Source of the DNA: an uncultured Isosphaeraceae bacterium
GTDB lineage: Bacteria; Planctomycetota; Planctomycetia; Isosphaerales; Isosphaeraceae
DNA length: 64,000 nt
Assembly (NCBI GenBank): GCA_945957605.1
Contig: CAMFLR010000002.1
Location: forward strand, 124,001-188,000
Direction of reading: 5' to 3'
Below are positions 33,145-41,229 of this stretch, piece by piece (the first letter of the stretch is position 1; each line of letters starts with the position of its first letter). Position numbers and translations under genes: made by a program. The notes beneath the pieces are model-generated. The model saw only the letters and a program-made list of their open reading frames with translations, ran no database searches and was not told where the DNA came from.

Positions 33145-35592
33145 ATGTCCCTGAACCAACGCACCGTCCGGCATGCCCTGGTCCTGGCTCTCAGCCTGGC
33201 GGTGACGCCGTGCCTGATGGCCGCCGACGCCACGCTGACGAAGCTGCAAGTCTTCCCAGCCGAGGTCAACCTATCGACCGCACAAGATCGGCAGTCGATG
33301 GTTGTCCAGGCCCTTTATAGCGACGGCATCACCCGCGACGTGACCAACCAAACGAAGGTCGCCCCCGCGAACCCCGCGCTGATCCGCTACGAAGCCAGCA
33401 CGCTTTATCCTGTCGCCGACGGCAAGTCGACGCTCGCCTTCAGCTTTGGCGGCCAGACGGTGAACGTGCCGCTCGAAGTGACTCGCGCTAAGGAATCGCC
33501 GGCGCTGTCGTTCCGGCTCGACGTCATGCCCGTCTTCATGCGGGCCGGTTGCAACACCGGTAGCTGCCACGGCGCAGCCCGCGGTAAAGACGGCTTCCGT
33601 CTCTCCCTCTTCGGCTTCGATCCCGAAGGCGACCACTACCGCCTCACCCGCGAATTCTCCGGCCGCCGCATCAATCTCGCGGTTCCGGCCGATAGCACGC
33701 TGATCGAAAAGTCGCTTGGCACCGTTCAGCACACCGGCGGCAAGCGATTCGAGGCGAATAGCGAGCTGAACCAGATCCTCCTGAGCTGGATCGGCAACGG
33801 CGTCCCCAACGACGATCCCAGCAAGCTGCCGACCGTCGTCAACGTCGAGCTTTATCCCAAGAACGGCGTGCTCGATGGCGAAAAGGCCACCCAGCAGATG
33901 ACCGTTCGGGCCAAGTATTCCGACGGCACCGACCGCGACGTGACGAAATTCGCCATCTTCCTCACGAACAACGAAACGTCGGCCGCCGTTAGCCCCGATG
34001 GTCTCGTCACCGCCGGCGCTCGTGGCGAAGCGTTCGTCATGGCTCGCTACAGCACCTTCACGGTCGGCTCGCAGTTCATCGTTCTCCCCAAGGCACTCAA
34101 GTTCGAGTATCCCAAGGAGCCCGAAGGCAACTACATCGACAAGCTCGTCGCCGCCAAGCTCCAGAAGCTCCGCATCGCTCCCTCCGAAATCTGCACCGAC
34201 GAAGTTTTCCTCCGTCGCGTCTATCTCGACATCGTTGGCGTGCCGCCGACCGTCGAAGAATACAACAAGTTCATGAGCTCGACCGCCGCCGACAAGCGAG
34301 CGAAGCTGGTCGACGAACTGCTGGGCCGCAAGGAATTTGCTGAGATCTGGGTCAACAAGTGGGCCGAACTGCTCCAGGTTCGCTCGGTGCAGAACCAGAT
34401 CAGCTACAAGGCGATGTTCCTGTATTACAACTGGCTCGTCGAAAAGCTCTCCAAGAACATGCCGATGGACGAGATGGTCCAGGAGCTTTTGGGAGCGAAC
34501 GGCGGCACGTTCAAGAATCCCGCGACGAACTTCTATCAGGGCACGACCGACACCCTCGCTCTCACCGAGAACGTCGCCCAGGTTTTCATGGGCATGCGAG
34601 TTCAATGCGCCCAGTGCCACAATCACCCGTTCGACCGCTGGACGCAGGACGATTACTACGGCTTTGCTGCGTTCTTCTCGCAAATCGGCCGCAAGCAGGG
34701 TGAAGACTATCGCGAGACGATCATCTTCAACTCGGGCGGCGGCGAGGTGAACCATCCTGTACGCGGCACTGCAATGAAGCCGAAGTTTCTCGGCGGTGCC
34801 GTACCGGACGTTGCGGGCAAAGATCGTCGCGTGATGCTGGCCAAGTGGCTCGCTTCGCCCGAGAATCCCTGGTTCGCTTCGACGTTCGCCAACCGCGTTT
34901 GGGCGCACTTCAACGGTGTCGGCATCGTCGAACCGATCGACGACGTCCGCGTCAGCAATCCAGCCACGAACCCTGAATTGCTCGAAGAACTCGGCAAGCG
35001 ATTCACGGCGTCGAAGTACGACCTCAAGGGGCTCGTGCGCGACATCTGCAACTCGCGAACCTACCAGCGTTCAACCCAGCGCAACGATTCGAACGCGACC
35101 GACGAGCGCAACTTCGCCCACGCGTCGCTCCGCCGCATCAAGGCCGAGAACCTGCTCGACAGCCTCACGTGCGTCACCGAGACGAAGGATAAGTTCCAGG
35201 GCTTGCCCCTCGGTGCCCGCGCTGTGCAACTTGCCGACGGCAACAGCTCGACCTACTTCCTCACCACCTTCGGCCGCGCGACGCGTGAAACCCCGTGCTC
35301 GTGCGAAGTGAAGATGGAGCCGACGCTTTCGCAAGCCCTCCACCTGCTGAATGGCGACACCACGAACGCCAAGATTCAGCAGGGTGGCGTGGCGAAGAAG
35401 CTGATCGACGCCAAGAAGCCGGCCGGTGAAGCGATTACCGAGCTTTACCTTCGCACCCTGAGCCGCAAGCCGACAAAGGACGAGCTCGACAAGCTCTTGC
35501 CGACGATGGCCGAAGGCTCGAACAAGCAGCAGGCGCTTGAAGATATCTTCTGGGCCTTGCTCAATAGCCGTGAGTTCCTGTTCAACCATTGA
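33145..35592 (+). CDS. DUF1549/DUF1553 protein with Ig-like domains and heme-type motifs
   Basis: This is an 815-residue exported protein (signal about 1-26, ending PCLMAADA). Two Ig-like (Big2-type) domains are marked by VQALYSDGITRDVT and VRAKYSDGTDRDVT. Between them lies CNTGSCHG (C136, C141, H142), a C-x4-C-H variant of a c-type heme motif, followed by KDGFRLSLFGFDPEGDHYRL. The DUF1549 part has a classic CAQCH (C488, C491, H492) in QCAQCHNHPFDRW. DUF1553 is at the C-terminus (NRVWAHFNGVGIVEPIDD ... LLNSREFLFNH). These proteins are thought to be extracytoplasmic redox or binding factors. Start chosen by signal and by GAGAGAGG. Confidence 0.93.
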   Translation: MSLNQRTVRHALVLALSLAVTPCLMAADATLTKLQVFPAEVNLSTAQDRQSMVVQALYSDGITRDVTNQTKVAPANPALIRYEASTLYPVADGKSTLAFSFGGQTVNVPLEVTRAKESPALSFRLDVMPVFMRAGCNTGSCHGAARGKDGFRLSLFGFDPEGDHYRLTREFSGRRINLAVPADSTLIEKSLGTVQHTGGKRFEANSELNQILLSWIGNGVPNDDPSKLPTVVNVELYPKNGVLDGEKATQQMTVRAKYSDGTDRDVTKFAIFLTNNETSAAVSPDGLVTAGARGEAFVMARYSTFTVGSQFIVLPKALKFEYPKEPEGNYIDKLVAAKLQKLRIAPSEICTDEVFLRRVYLDIVGVPPTVEEYNKFMSSTAADKRAKLVDELLGRKEFAEIWVNKWAELLQVRSVQNQISYKAMFLYYNWLVEKLSKNMPMDEMVQELLGANGGTFKNPATNFYQGTTDTLALTENVAQVFMGMRVQCAQCHNHPFDRWTQDDYYGFAAFFSQIGRKQGEDYRETIIFNSGGGEVNHPVRGTAMKPKFLGGAVPDVAGKDRRVMLAKWLASPENPWFASTFANRVWAHFNGVGIVEPIDDVRVSNPATNPELLEELGKRFTASKYDLKGLVRDICNSRTYQRSTQRNDSNATDERNFAHASLRRIKAENLLDSLTCVTETKDKFQGLPLGARAVQLADGNSSTYFLTTFGRATRETPCSCEVKMEPTLSQALHLLNGDTTNAKIQQGGVAKKLIDAKKPAGEAITELYLRTLSRKPTKDELDKLLPTMAEGSNKQQALEDIFWALLNSREFLFNH

Positions 35593-35601
35593 TTTCTCTC
35601 A

Positions 35602-35636
35602 CCGGCCCGCACCGCTCTGATGCGACTGCGGGCCGG
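35602..35636 (+). other. Intercistronic hairpin, DUF1549 gene to WD40 gene
   Basis: CCGGCCCGCA (35602-35611) and TGCGGGCCGG (35627-35636) form a perfect 10-bp GC-rich stem with a 15-base loop, 10 bases past the stop. No T-run follows. Confidence 0.65.
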
Positions 35637-35686
35637 CTTCTCACATTCCCGCCGACGACGCCCACCGTTTTCCGAGGTTCGCTCCC

Positions 35687-38044
35687 ATGCGATTCCGTTT
35701 GACCCTCGCCTCGGCCGCATTCGTGCTGGCCGCCTCGCTTGCGCCGACCTTCGCGGCCGACGACAAGGCCAAGCCGAAGGTGAGCTTCGAGAACGTTTCG
35801 ACGATCTTCCGCGCCAAGTGCAATAGCTGCCACAATGCCGACAAGCAAAAGGGCGGTCTGAACCTTGAAACCTACGGCAGCGCCATGCAAGGCGGAGCCG
35901 GCGGCAAGGTCGTCGAGGCGGGCGACTCCGACGGGTCACGCCTGTTCACGCTCGTCAACCACACCGAAGAACCGAAGATGCCGCCGATGCAGCCCAAGCT
36001 GCCCGACGCGGACATCGCGCTCATCAAGCAGTGGATCGACGCCGGCGCCCCCGAAACCGCCGGCTCGGCCGTCGCGGTGAAAGCGAAGCCGAAGTTCGAG
36101 TTCAAGCTCGATCCCTCCGCGATGGGCAAGCCGGTCGGACCGCCCGCGATGCCCGAAGGCGTTGCTACGGAACCGGTCGTCATCAGCTCGAAACCGACCG
36201 CCATCCTGGCACTCGCCGCCAGCCCGTGGGCTCCCTTGGTCGCGATCGGCGGACACAAGCAGGTTCTGCTTTACAACACTGCACAGATGCGGCTTGTGGG
36301 CGTCTTCCCGTTCCCTGAAGGCACGATCCACGTCCTCAAGTTCAGCCGCAACGGTTCGCTGTTGCTCGCAGCCGGCGGACGCGGCGGCCAGTCGGGCGGC
36401 GCGGTTGTGTACGACGTCAAGAACGGCAAGCGCGTCTTCGAGATCGTCAAGGAATACGACGCCGTGCTCGCGGCCGACATCAGCCCCGACCACAGCCAGA
36501 TCGCCCTCGGCGGCCCAGGCCGTATCGTCAAGGTTTACTCGACGGCCGACGGCCAGCCGATGTTCGAGATGAAGAAACACACGGAGTGGATCACCGCGAT
36601 CGAGTTCAGCCCCGACGGCGTTTTGCTCGCCACCGGCGACCGCAACAACGGCCTGTTCGTCTGGGAGGCCAACACCGGCCGCGAATACTTTGAGTTGCGT
36701 GGCCATGCGTTGATGATCACCGACGTCGACTGGCGGCTCGACTCGAACGTGCTCGCATCGGCTTCCGAGGACGGCTCGATTCGTCTTTGGGAAATGGAAA
36801 ACGGCGGCCAGATCAAGACCTGGGGCGCCCACGGCGGCGGCACGTCTTCGGTCCGGTTCGCCAAGGACGGCCGGCTCGTCACTAGCGGCCGCGACCGCGT
36901 CACCCGCCTCTGGGACCAGAATGGCGGCAAGCAACGCGACTTTGAAGGCTTCAACGACCTGGCCCTCCGCTCGGTCTTCACCTTCGACGACGCTGGCGTG
37001 ATCGGCGGCGACTGGTCCGGCGAAGTCCGCATCTGGAACGCGAAGGACGGGGTCCGCGTCGGCAACTTCAGCGCAAATCCCGCCACCGTCGCCACTCGCC
37101 TCGAAACCGCCAAGGCCGCCCTCGGCGCCGCCACTACCGCGGCCGAAAACGCCAAGAAAGAACTCGCGCCGCTTCAAGCCGCCGTCGCCGAGAAGACCGC
37201 GGCCGCAACCAAAGCGGGCCAGGCCTTCGCCGCGGCGCAAGGAGTCGTCGCCCAGAAGACGGCCGAAGTCGCTGCTTTTGAAAAGGCTCTGGCTGAAAAG
37301 ACTGCGGCTGAAACGAACGCCATCGCCGCCTTGACCAAGGCTCAAGCCGCAGCGAAAACCGCAGCCGACGCCAAGGCAGTGGCCGACAAAGCAGTCGTCG
37401 ACACGACGAACGCCGAAAAGACGTCGGCCCAAACACTGACGGACAGCAAGACCGCGGTTGAGAAGGCGCTGAAGGACAAGCTGGCGATCGACAACGACCT
37501 CAAGACTGCGGCCGAAGCCGTGAAGAAGACCACCGACGCAGCCAGCGCCGCCAAGGCGAACACCGCGCTCAACTTGCTGGTCGTGCAGTCGAACGAGCGT
37601 ACAGCCGCCCTCACCGCCGCCACCCGTCGCCAGTCTGAGCTACAAACCGCTTACGAAGCCTCCGTCGCCGCCAAGGCCGCTGCTCCCAAGGCTGTCGAAC
37701 TGGCGAATGGTCAGGTCAAAGCAGCAACCGACGCCGTCGCTCCGGTTCAAGCCGCTGTCACCAAAGCCCAGGCCGACAAGGCTGCGGCCGCGAAGCCGGT
37801 TGCCGACGCCAAGGCTGCGGTTGTCGTCGCGACCAACGCGATGAACGCCGCCAAGCCCGCCGCCGACGCCGGTAACGCTGCCAAGGCCGCCGCCGAAAAA
37901 ACTCTGGCCGACAAGACCGCTGCGGTGGGGCCGATCGTCGCCAAAGCCGAGCAGCTTCGACTCGAAAGCGAAGCCCTCGCGGCCGAGAAGTCGGCAGCCG
38001 ACAAGAACAAAGCCGCCATGAACACGAAGGCCCCCAAGGGCTAA
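35687..38044 (+). CDS. Cytochrome c-like / WD40 protein with Ala/Lys coiled tail
   Basis: This is a 785-residue exported protein with signal peptide (about 1-23, ending PTFAADD). Residues about 30-125 are a planctomycete cytochrome-type domain (PSCyt1): CNSCH at 45-49 binds heme, and MPPMQPKLPDADIALIKQWIDAGAPE follows. Residues about 160-455 hold WD40 repeats (for example HTEWITAIEFSPDG...LLATGDRNNGLFVWE and SASEDGSIRLWEM), probably a six- or seven-bladed propeller. Residues about 460-785 are an unusually long Ala/Lys/Thr-rich helix, likely coiled coil, ending AMNTKAPKG. It is the last of the four-gene exported block. Confidence 0.9.
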   Translation: MRFRLTLASAAFVLAASLAPTFAADDKAKPKVSFENVSTIFRAKCNSCHNADKQKGGLNLETYGSAMQGGAGGKVVEAGDSDGSRLFTLVNHTEEPKMPPMQPKLPDADIALIKQWIDAGAPETAGSAVAVKAKPKFEFKLDPSAMGKPVGPPAMPEGVATEPVVISSKPTAILALAASPWAPLVAIGGHKQVLLYNTAQMRLVGVFPFPEGTIHVLKFSRNGSLLLAAGGRGGQSGGAVVYDVKNGKRVFEIVKEYDAVLAADISPDHSQIALGGPGRIVKVYSTADGQPMFEMKKHTEWITAIEFSPDGVLLATGDRNNGLFVWEANTGREYFELRGHALMITDVDWRLDSNVLASASEDGSIRLWEMENGGQIKTWGAHGGGTSSVRFAKDGRLVTSGRDRVTRLWDQNGGKQRDFEGFNDLALRSVFTFDDAGVIGGDWSGEVRIWNAKDGVRVGNFSANPATVATRLETAKAALGAATTAAENAKKELAPLQAAVAEKTAAATKAGQAFAAAQGVVAQKTAEVAAFEKALAEKTAAETNAIAALTKAQAAAKTAADAKAVADKAVVDTTNAEKTSAQTLTDSKTAVEKALKDKLAIDNDLKTAAEAVKKTTDAASAAKANTALNLLVVQSNERTAALTAATRRQSELQTAYEASVAAKAAAPKAVELANGQVKAATDAVAPVQAAVTKAQADKAAAAKPVADAKAAVVVATNAMNAAKPAADAGNAAKAAAEKTLADKTAAVGPIVAKAEQLRLESEALAAEKSAADKNKAAMNTKAPKG

Positions 38045-38074
38045 TCGCGTTCTGGCATCAATCCGACTCGAGAC

Positions 38075-38121
38075 AAAACCTGCCATGACCGTTCCTCCCC
38101 GGGACAGTCACGGCAGGTTTT
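38075..38121 (+). terminator. Intrinsic terminator of the DUF1501-WD40 block
   Basis: AAAACCTGCC(a)TGAC and GTCA(c)GGCAGGTTTT form a long stem with a large GC-rich loop, followed by TTATTT. It also lies at the end of the convergent S41 peptidase gene and can act both ways. Confidence 0.8.
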
Positions 38122-39243
38122 TTATTTGATGCCCTGCGGTGATTGCGGTCCAGCCTTCAGCGCATTCAATTCCGACTCCTTCGCAGCGATCGCACGATCC
38201 AGGTCATCGGCCAGACTGTGAGAGCCTGCATGCCTTGCCCGCGCCTTCTTCAGGGCGAGAAGATGAGCCGTAAGCAATGCCTGGTCGGCCGGAACGGTGA
38301 CGTCGGGCTTCACACCGACTCCCTCCCAGTCGGTCTTGGTCACCGGGTTGATCGAGCGAGAGAAGGGAATGCTTGCGCGGAAATGATCGCCAATCCGCTG
38401 CGGTCTCGTTCCATGAGCACCGCCGCCAGTCCTTTCGCCCACAATCGTCGCACGCCCGAGCGCCTGCAAGTCGTACGCAAGCGATTCAGGGGCAGAGAAC
38501 GTCCGGCTGCTTGTCAGGATGTACAAGTCTTGATTTGCGACTTTCTTCCCTGGAACGACCGGATAGGTCCAGTACTGGCGTGTCTTATTCTCAGACCGGT
38601 TGAATTGATCTTCGAGATGTGTTTCCTCTTCAAAGAAATAGCTACAGAGAAGTGTCACGCCCGTCGGCGTCCCGCCGCCGTTCTGGCGAAGGTCGAGAAT
38701 AATCGCCTCGCTGTTGGCGAGGAATGTCGCCGCCGCCGCAACCGTATCGCCGGCCCACTCGCCCGGATAAAAGCCGTCAACCTGAAGGAGACCGACCGCC
38801 CCCTCCAACCGCTCGACCTTCCGGTACTGGTAGTTCCGCCGCCTCCCCGTCTCGCGGAAGCGGCGAACATCCTCAGGGTCGGGCGGCTTCTGGTCCGCAT
38901 CCTTGGGAATCGCGACGGCTGAGAAATCGACGCCGAGGTGGCCGTCCTTGCTGACCTCTTTGAGATGAGCGGTCAGAACTCGCGCGAACTCCCGGCCGCT
39001 CGTAACACCGTCGTACTCCTTCCGCACCTGTCGTTCGCGAATCGCCTGCTCCATCTTCTTCGCCGCATCCGGGAACACGTAGGTGCTTCCGAGCTTCTCG
39101 AGCAACTCATCGATCACTACAGCCCGCGTGGTCGCATCAATGACAATATCGGGTAAATCGGCAGGAGCTTGAGCGATCGCAGAATTCGGCACCAAGAGTG
39201 ATAGTAAGGCCAGGAACAGAAGAGCCGCGCGGCCGTTCAACAT
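38122..39243 (-). CDS. Exported S41-family (IRBP/tricorn-like) serine peptidase
   Basis: This 373-residue exported peptidase has signal residues about 1-24 (ending NSAIAQA). The helical N-terminal domain (DELLEKLGSTYVFPDAAKKMEQAIR) resembles retinol-binding-protein-like S41 members. The catalytic domain has GAVGLLQVDGFYPGEW, AIILDLRQNGGGTP, LYILTSSRTFSAPESLAYDL with the nucleophile Ser in the T-F-S motif, and ATIVGERTGGGAHG. No PDZ domain is seen, consistent with this S41 subgroup. The GGAGG site about 11 bases upstream supports this ATG. It probably cleaves C-termini of envelope proteins. Apparently monocistronic. Confidence 0.9.
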   Translation of the reverse strand: MLNGRAALLFLALLSLLVPNSAIAQAPADLPDIVIDATTRAVVIDELLEKLGSTYVFPDAAKKMEQAIRERQVRKEYDGVTSGREFARVLTAHLKEVSKDGHLGVDFSAVAIPKDADQKPPDPEDVRRFRETGRRRNYQYRKVERLEGAVGLLQVDGFYPGEWAGDTVAAAATFLANSEAIILDLRQNGGGTPTGVTLLCSYFFEEETHLEDQFNRSENKTRQYWTYPVVPGKKVANQDLYILTSSRTFSAPESLAYDLQALGRATIVGERTGGGAHGTRPQRIGDHFRASIPFSRSINPVTKTDWEGVGVKPDVTVPADQALLTAHLLALKKARARHAGSHSLADDLDRAIAAKESELNALKAGPQSPQGIK

Positions 39244-39390
39244 GATGGATCGTGCCTCCGAACTGGTGTTTTCCGCGCGTGCATCACAGCCATAAGCCGA
39301 TCGGCAGTGCGCCGTCTATTCCAGGTTCGGATCAACCACACAGATCTTGAGGAAGCGATCTCCGGCAAGACTTCACTACTCGAATGCCAA

Positions 39391-40167
39391 TTACCGACCC
39401 AGCAACAAACTTTGATTGAATCCATACCGCTGACTGGGATCGCCAATCGTATCAACATACCAGGAAACGACGCCCAGGTGGGCCGAACGCGTCGGTATCA
39501 CCAATCCAACAATCGACGCGTCTTGCGGAACTTGAATGTCGACCACACCAGGCACACCAGAAGTACCACCAAACGCACTCAAGCCCGACGCCCAGTAATT
39601 CTCGACGCGACTCGCATACGATCCCGGCGACAGTTCGCGAAACACGGCGTCATGCGTAAACGTCGCGGCGTCAAGGCACGTGATCTGAGCCACGCGCACG
39701 CCCCTTGCCCCAACAATCGTTCGCGTAGCCGACGCCACAACCATCGAGCCCGCACTCTGGCCAACGAAGTGCAGCCGAGCCGGGTCGAATCCTGCGGCCA
39801 GCAAGGTTGCCCCAAGTCGCTGCCCTTGCTCGATCGCTTCCTTCGTATTTTCGCGCTGCCTATGGCTCACAATCGTCGTGGCGTTCCAGTCCCACTCGAG
39901 GACGGTAAACGCCCCCGCACCGTAGCGCCGCGCGAGTGCTTCGGCGAGGCGCTGGGCCATCGTGAAATGCACGATCGCCGAGCCGGGATTCACTCCGTGA
40001 GCGAAAACCACGGTCGGACGCGAGACATCAGGCGGATCGAACGGGCGCTGGCCAACAGTACGATTGACAAGCAAACCGGTCGCAGGATCGCCGCCGGCTG
40101 CAACGAGCGTCATCCGGTGTCCGCTCGTAATCGTCATCGACAAAAGCAGCATGAGCGGCGCGTTCAT
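39391..40167 (-). CDS. Lipase-like alpha/beta hydrolase
   Basis: This 258-residue hydrolase has a hydrophobic start (MNAPLMLLLSMTI), so it may be exported or membrane-associated. TVVFAHGVNPGSA is the oxyanion strand with the HG pair. LHFVGQSAGSMVVASA carries the G-x-S-x-G nucleophile elbow with the Ser, and VAQITCLDAATFTHDA is the strand after it, which may hold the catalytic Asp. IPTRSAHLGVVSWYVD near the end gives the probable catalytic His. This order matches class-3-like and pancreatic-lipase-like hydrolases. The substrate is unknown. Confidence 0.75.
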   Translation of the reverse strand: MNAPLMLLLSMTITSGHRMTLVAAGGDPATGLLVNRTVGQRPFDPPDVSRPTVVFAHGVNPGSAIVHFTMAQRLAEALARRYGAGAFTVLEWDWNATTIVSHRQRENTKEAIEQGQRLGATLLAAGFDPARLHFVGQSAGSMVVASATRTIVGARGVRVAQITCLDAATFTHDAVFRELSPGSYASRVENYWASGLSAFGGTSGVPGVVDIQVPQDASIVGLVIPTRSAHLGVVSWYVDTIGDPSQRYGFNQSLLLGR

Positions 40168-40239
40168 ATCGGCACCCGTTGCGAATCAAGATGAGCCATC
40201 CCAAGGGAGCGGATCCTTCCACTTCCTCTATCGGCCAAA

Positions 40240-41160
40240 TCAATTCGCGACTTCAGTCTTGGATGAACCACTTGCTAACTCACCTCGCAAACGGAGGAGC
40301 GCGAGATCCTTTTTCTTCGCCTCCACCATCATGTCAAAATCGAACTTACCCGCCGATTCGATCGTAGCCAGAAACTCGCATGCATCAGCAGCATCAATAT
40401 AATCCGCATGATGCCCCACCCTACCGCCTGGCGACTGGCTGCTGATATGCGTCTTGGGTAGCCCATCGACGCGCCGCCAACTTGCAAAACACCGCCTGAT
40501 CAACTCCTCGTCGCTAAACGAGGGCGATGGCAGAATCGTATGATGAAACCAATCAAAAACAACAGGGAATCCAGTCGCATCCGAAAGCGACAGCACCTCG
40601 GCCGCTGAAAACACCGAGTCATCATTCTCGATGACAAGCCGCCGGCGCACCGCCTCTGACAATCCCGCCGTCGCCACTTCAAATCGCTTGAGTGCTTGCT
40701 TTCTATCCCCATACGCCCCGCCAACGTGGAGCACAATCTTCCCCGAAGCGTCGCCATGAACGAGGTCGAGTAGCCGTGCCGACGCCTCGAGTTCAGCAAT
40801 CGACGCCGCCACCACCTTGGCATCAGGCGAGTTCAGCACAGTGTACTGACCAGGGTGCATGGAAAGCCGAAAACCATTGGCATCACTGATATTCTTCAGC
40901 CGCTTGAACGACTCTTCAAATTCGTTCCACCACGCAAGCTCGTTGCAAGGGTGCGAGGCGAACGGAATCGTCTGGCTGCTCAGGCGATAAAGCGAGATCC
41001 CATTCGCCGCGTTGAATGCGAAAATACGCTCTTGTTCAGCCAGATTCGCCGCGATCAGCGAACGCAGCCGATCCGGAGACGCGTTCGCTACCCGACACGT
41101 GCGCGACGTGTTTGCTTCAATCGTGTAATTCGCGCCGACATAACCCAGGTGTCGTAACAC
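40240..41160 (-). CDS. uvsE: UV damage endonuclease UvsE
   Basis: UvsE nicks DNA 5' of UV photoproducts and starts alternative excision repair. The 306-residue TIM-barrel protein has the family motifs: HLGYVGANYTIEANTSRTCRV at the start, YRLSSQTIPFASHPCNE, FRLSMHPGQYTVLNSPD (His and Glu/Asp metal-site regions), VLHVGGAYGDRKQALKRF, LVIENDDSVF and VVFDWFHHTILPSPSF (metal ligands). A GTG at 41160, preceded by GGGGAG with 9 bases spacing, fits the family start; a farther upstream ATG would run through the inverted repeat 41185-41219 and adds unrelated residues. Confidence 0.92.
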   Translation of the reverse strand: MLRHLGYVGANYTIEANTSRTCRVANASPDRLRSLIAANLAEQERIFAFNAANGISLYRLSSQTIPFASHPCNELAWWNEFEESFKRLKNISDANGFRLSMHPGQYTVLNSPDAKVVAASIAELEASARLLDLVHGDASGKIVLHVGGAYGDRKQALKRFEVATAGLSEAVRRRLVIENDDSVFSAAEVLSLSDATGFPVVFDWFHHTILPSPSFSDEELIRRCFASWRRVDGLPKTHISSQSPGGRVGHHADYIDAADACEFLATIESAGKFDFDMMVEAKKKDLALLRLRGELASGSSKTEVAN

Positions 41161-41184
41161 GGCCAACCGCTCCCCGGTCGCAAT

Positions 41185-41219
41185 CGAATGCCCTTGTTTT
41201 AGACCTAAACGGGCATTCG
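41185..41219. terminator. Inverted repeat after the acyl-CoA operon
   Basis: CGAATGCCC (41185-41193) and GGGCATTCG (41211-41219) form a perfect 9-bp stem with a 17-base loop containing TTGTTTTAGACC. It lies between the acyl-CoA synthetase stop and the uvsE start, both on the minus strand. It can separate the two transcripts. Confidence 0.55.
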
Positions 41220-41229
41220 GCAACCGGAG

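Noticed and set aside
31183-34908. Two long antisense frames (550 and 545 codons) opposite the PPC and DUF1549 genes
   Set aside because: They mirror the codon pattern of the sense genes and show no signal peptide, domain or ribosome-binding site of their own.
41161-41223. Upstream extension of uvsE to an ATG at 41223
   Set aside because: It runs through the inverted repeat 41185-41219 and adds residues unlike the family; the GTG at 41160 has a good GGGGAG site.
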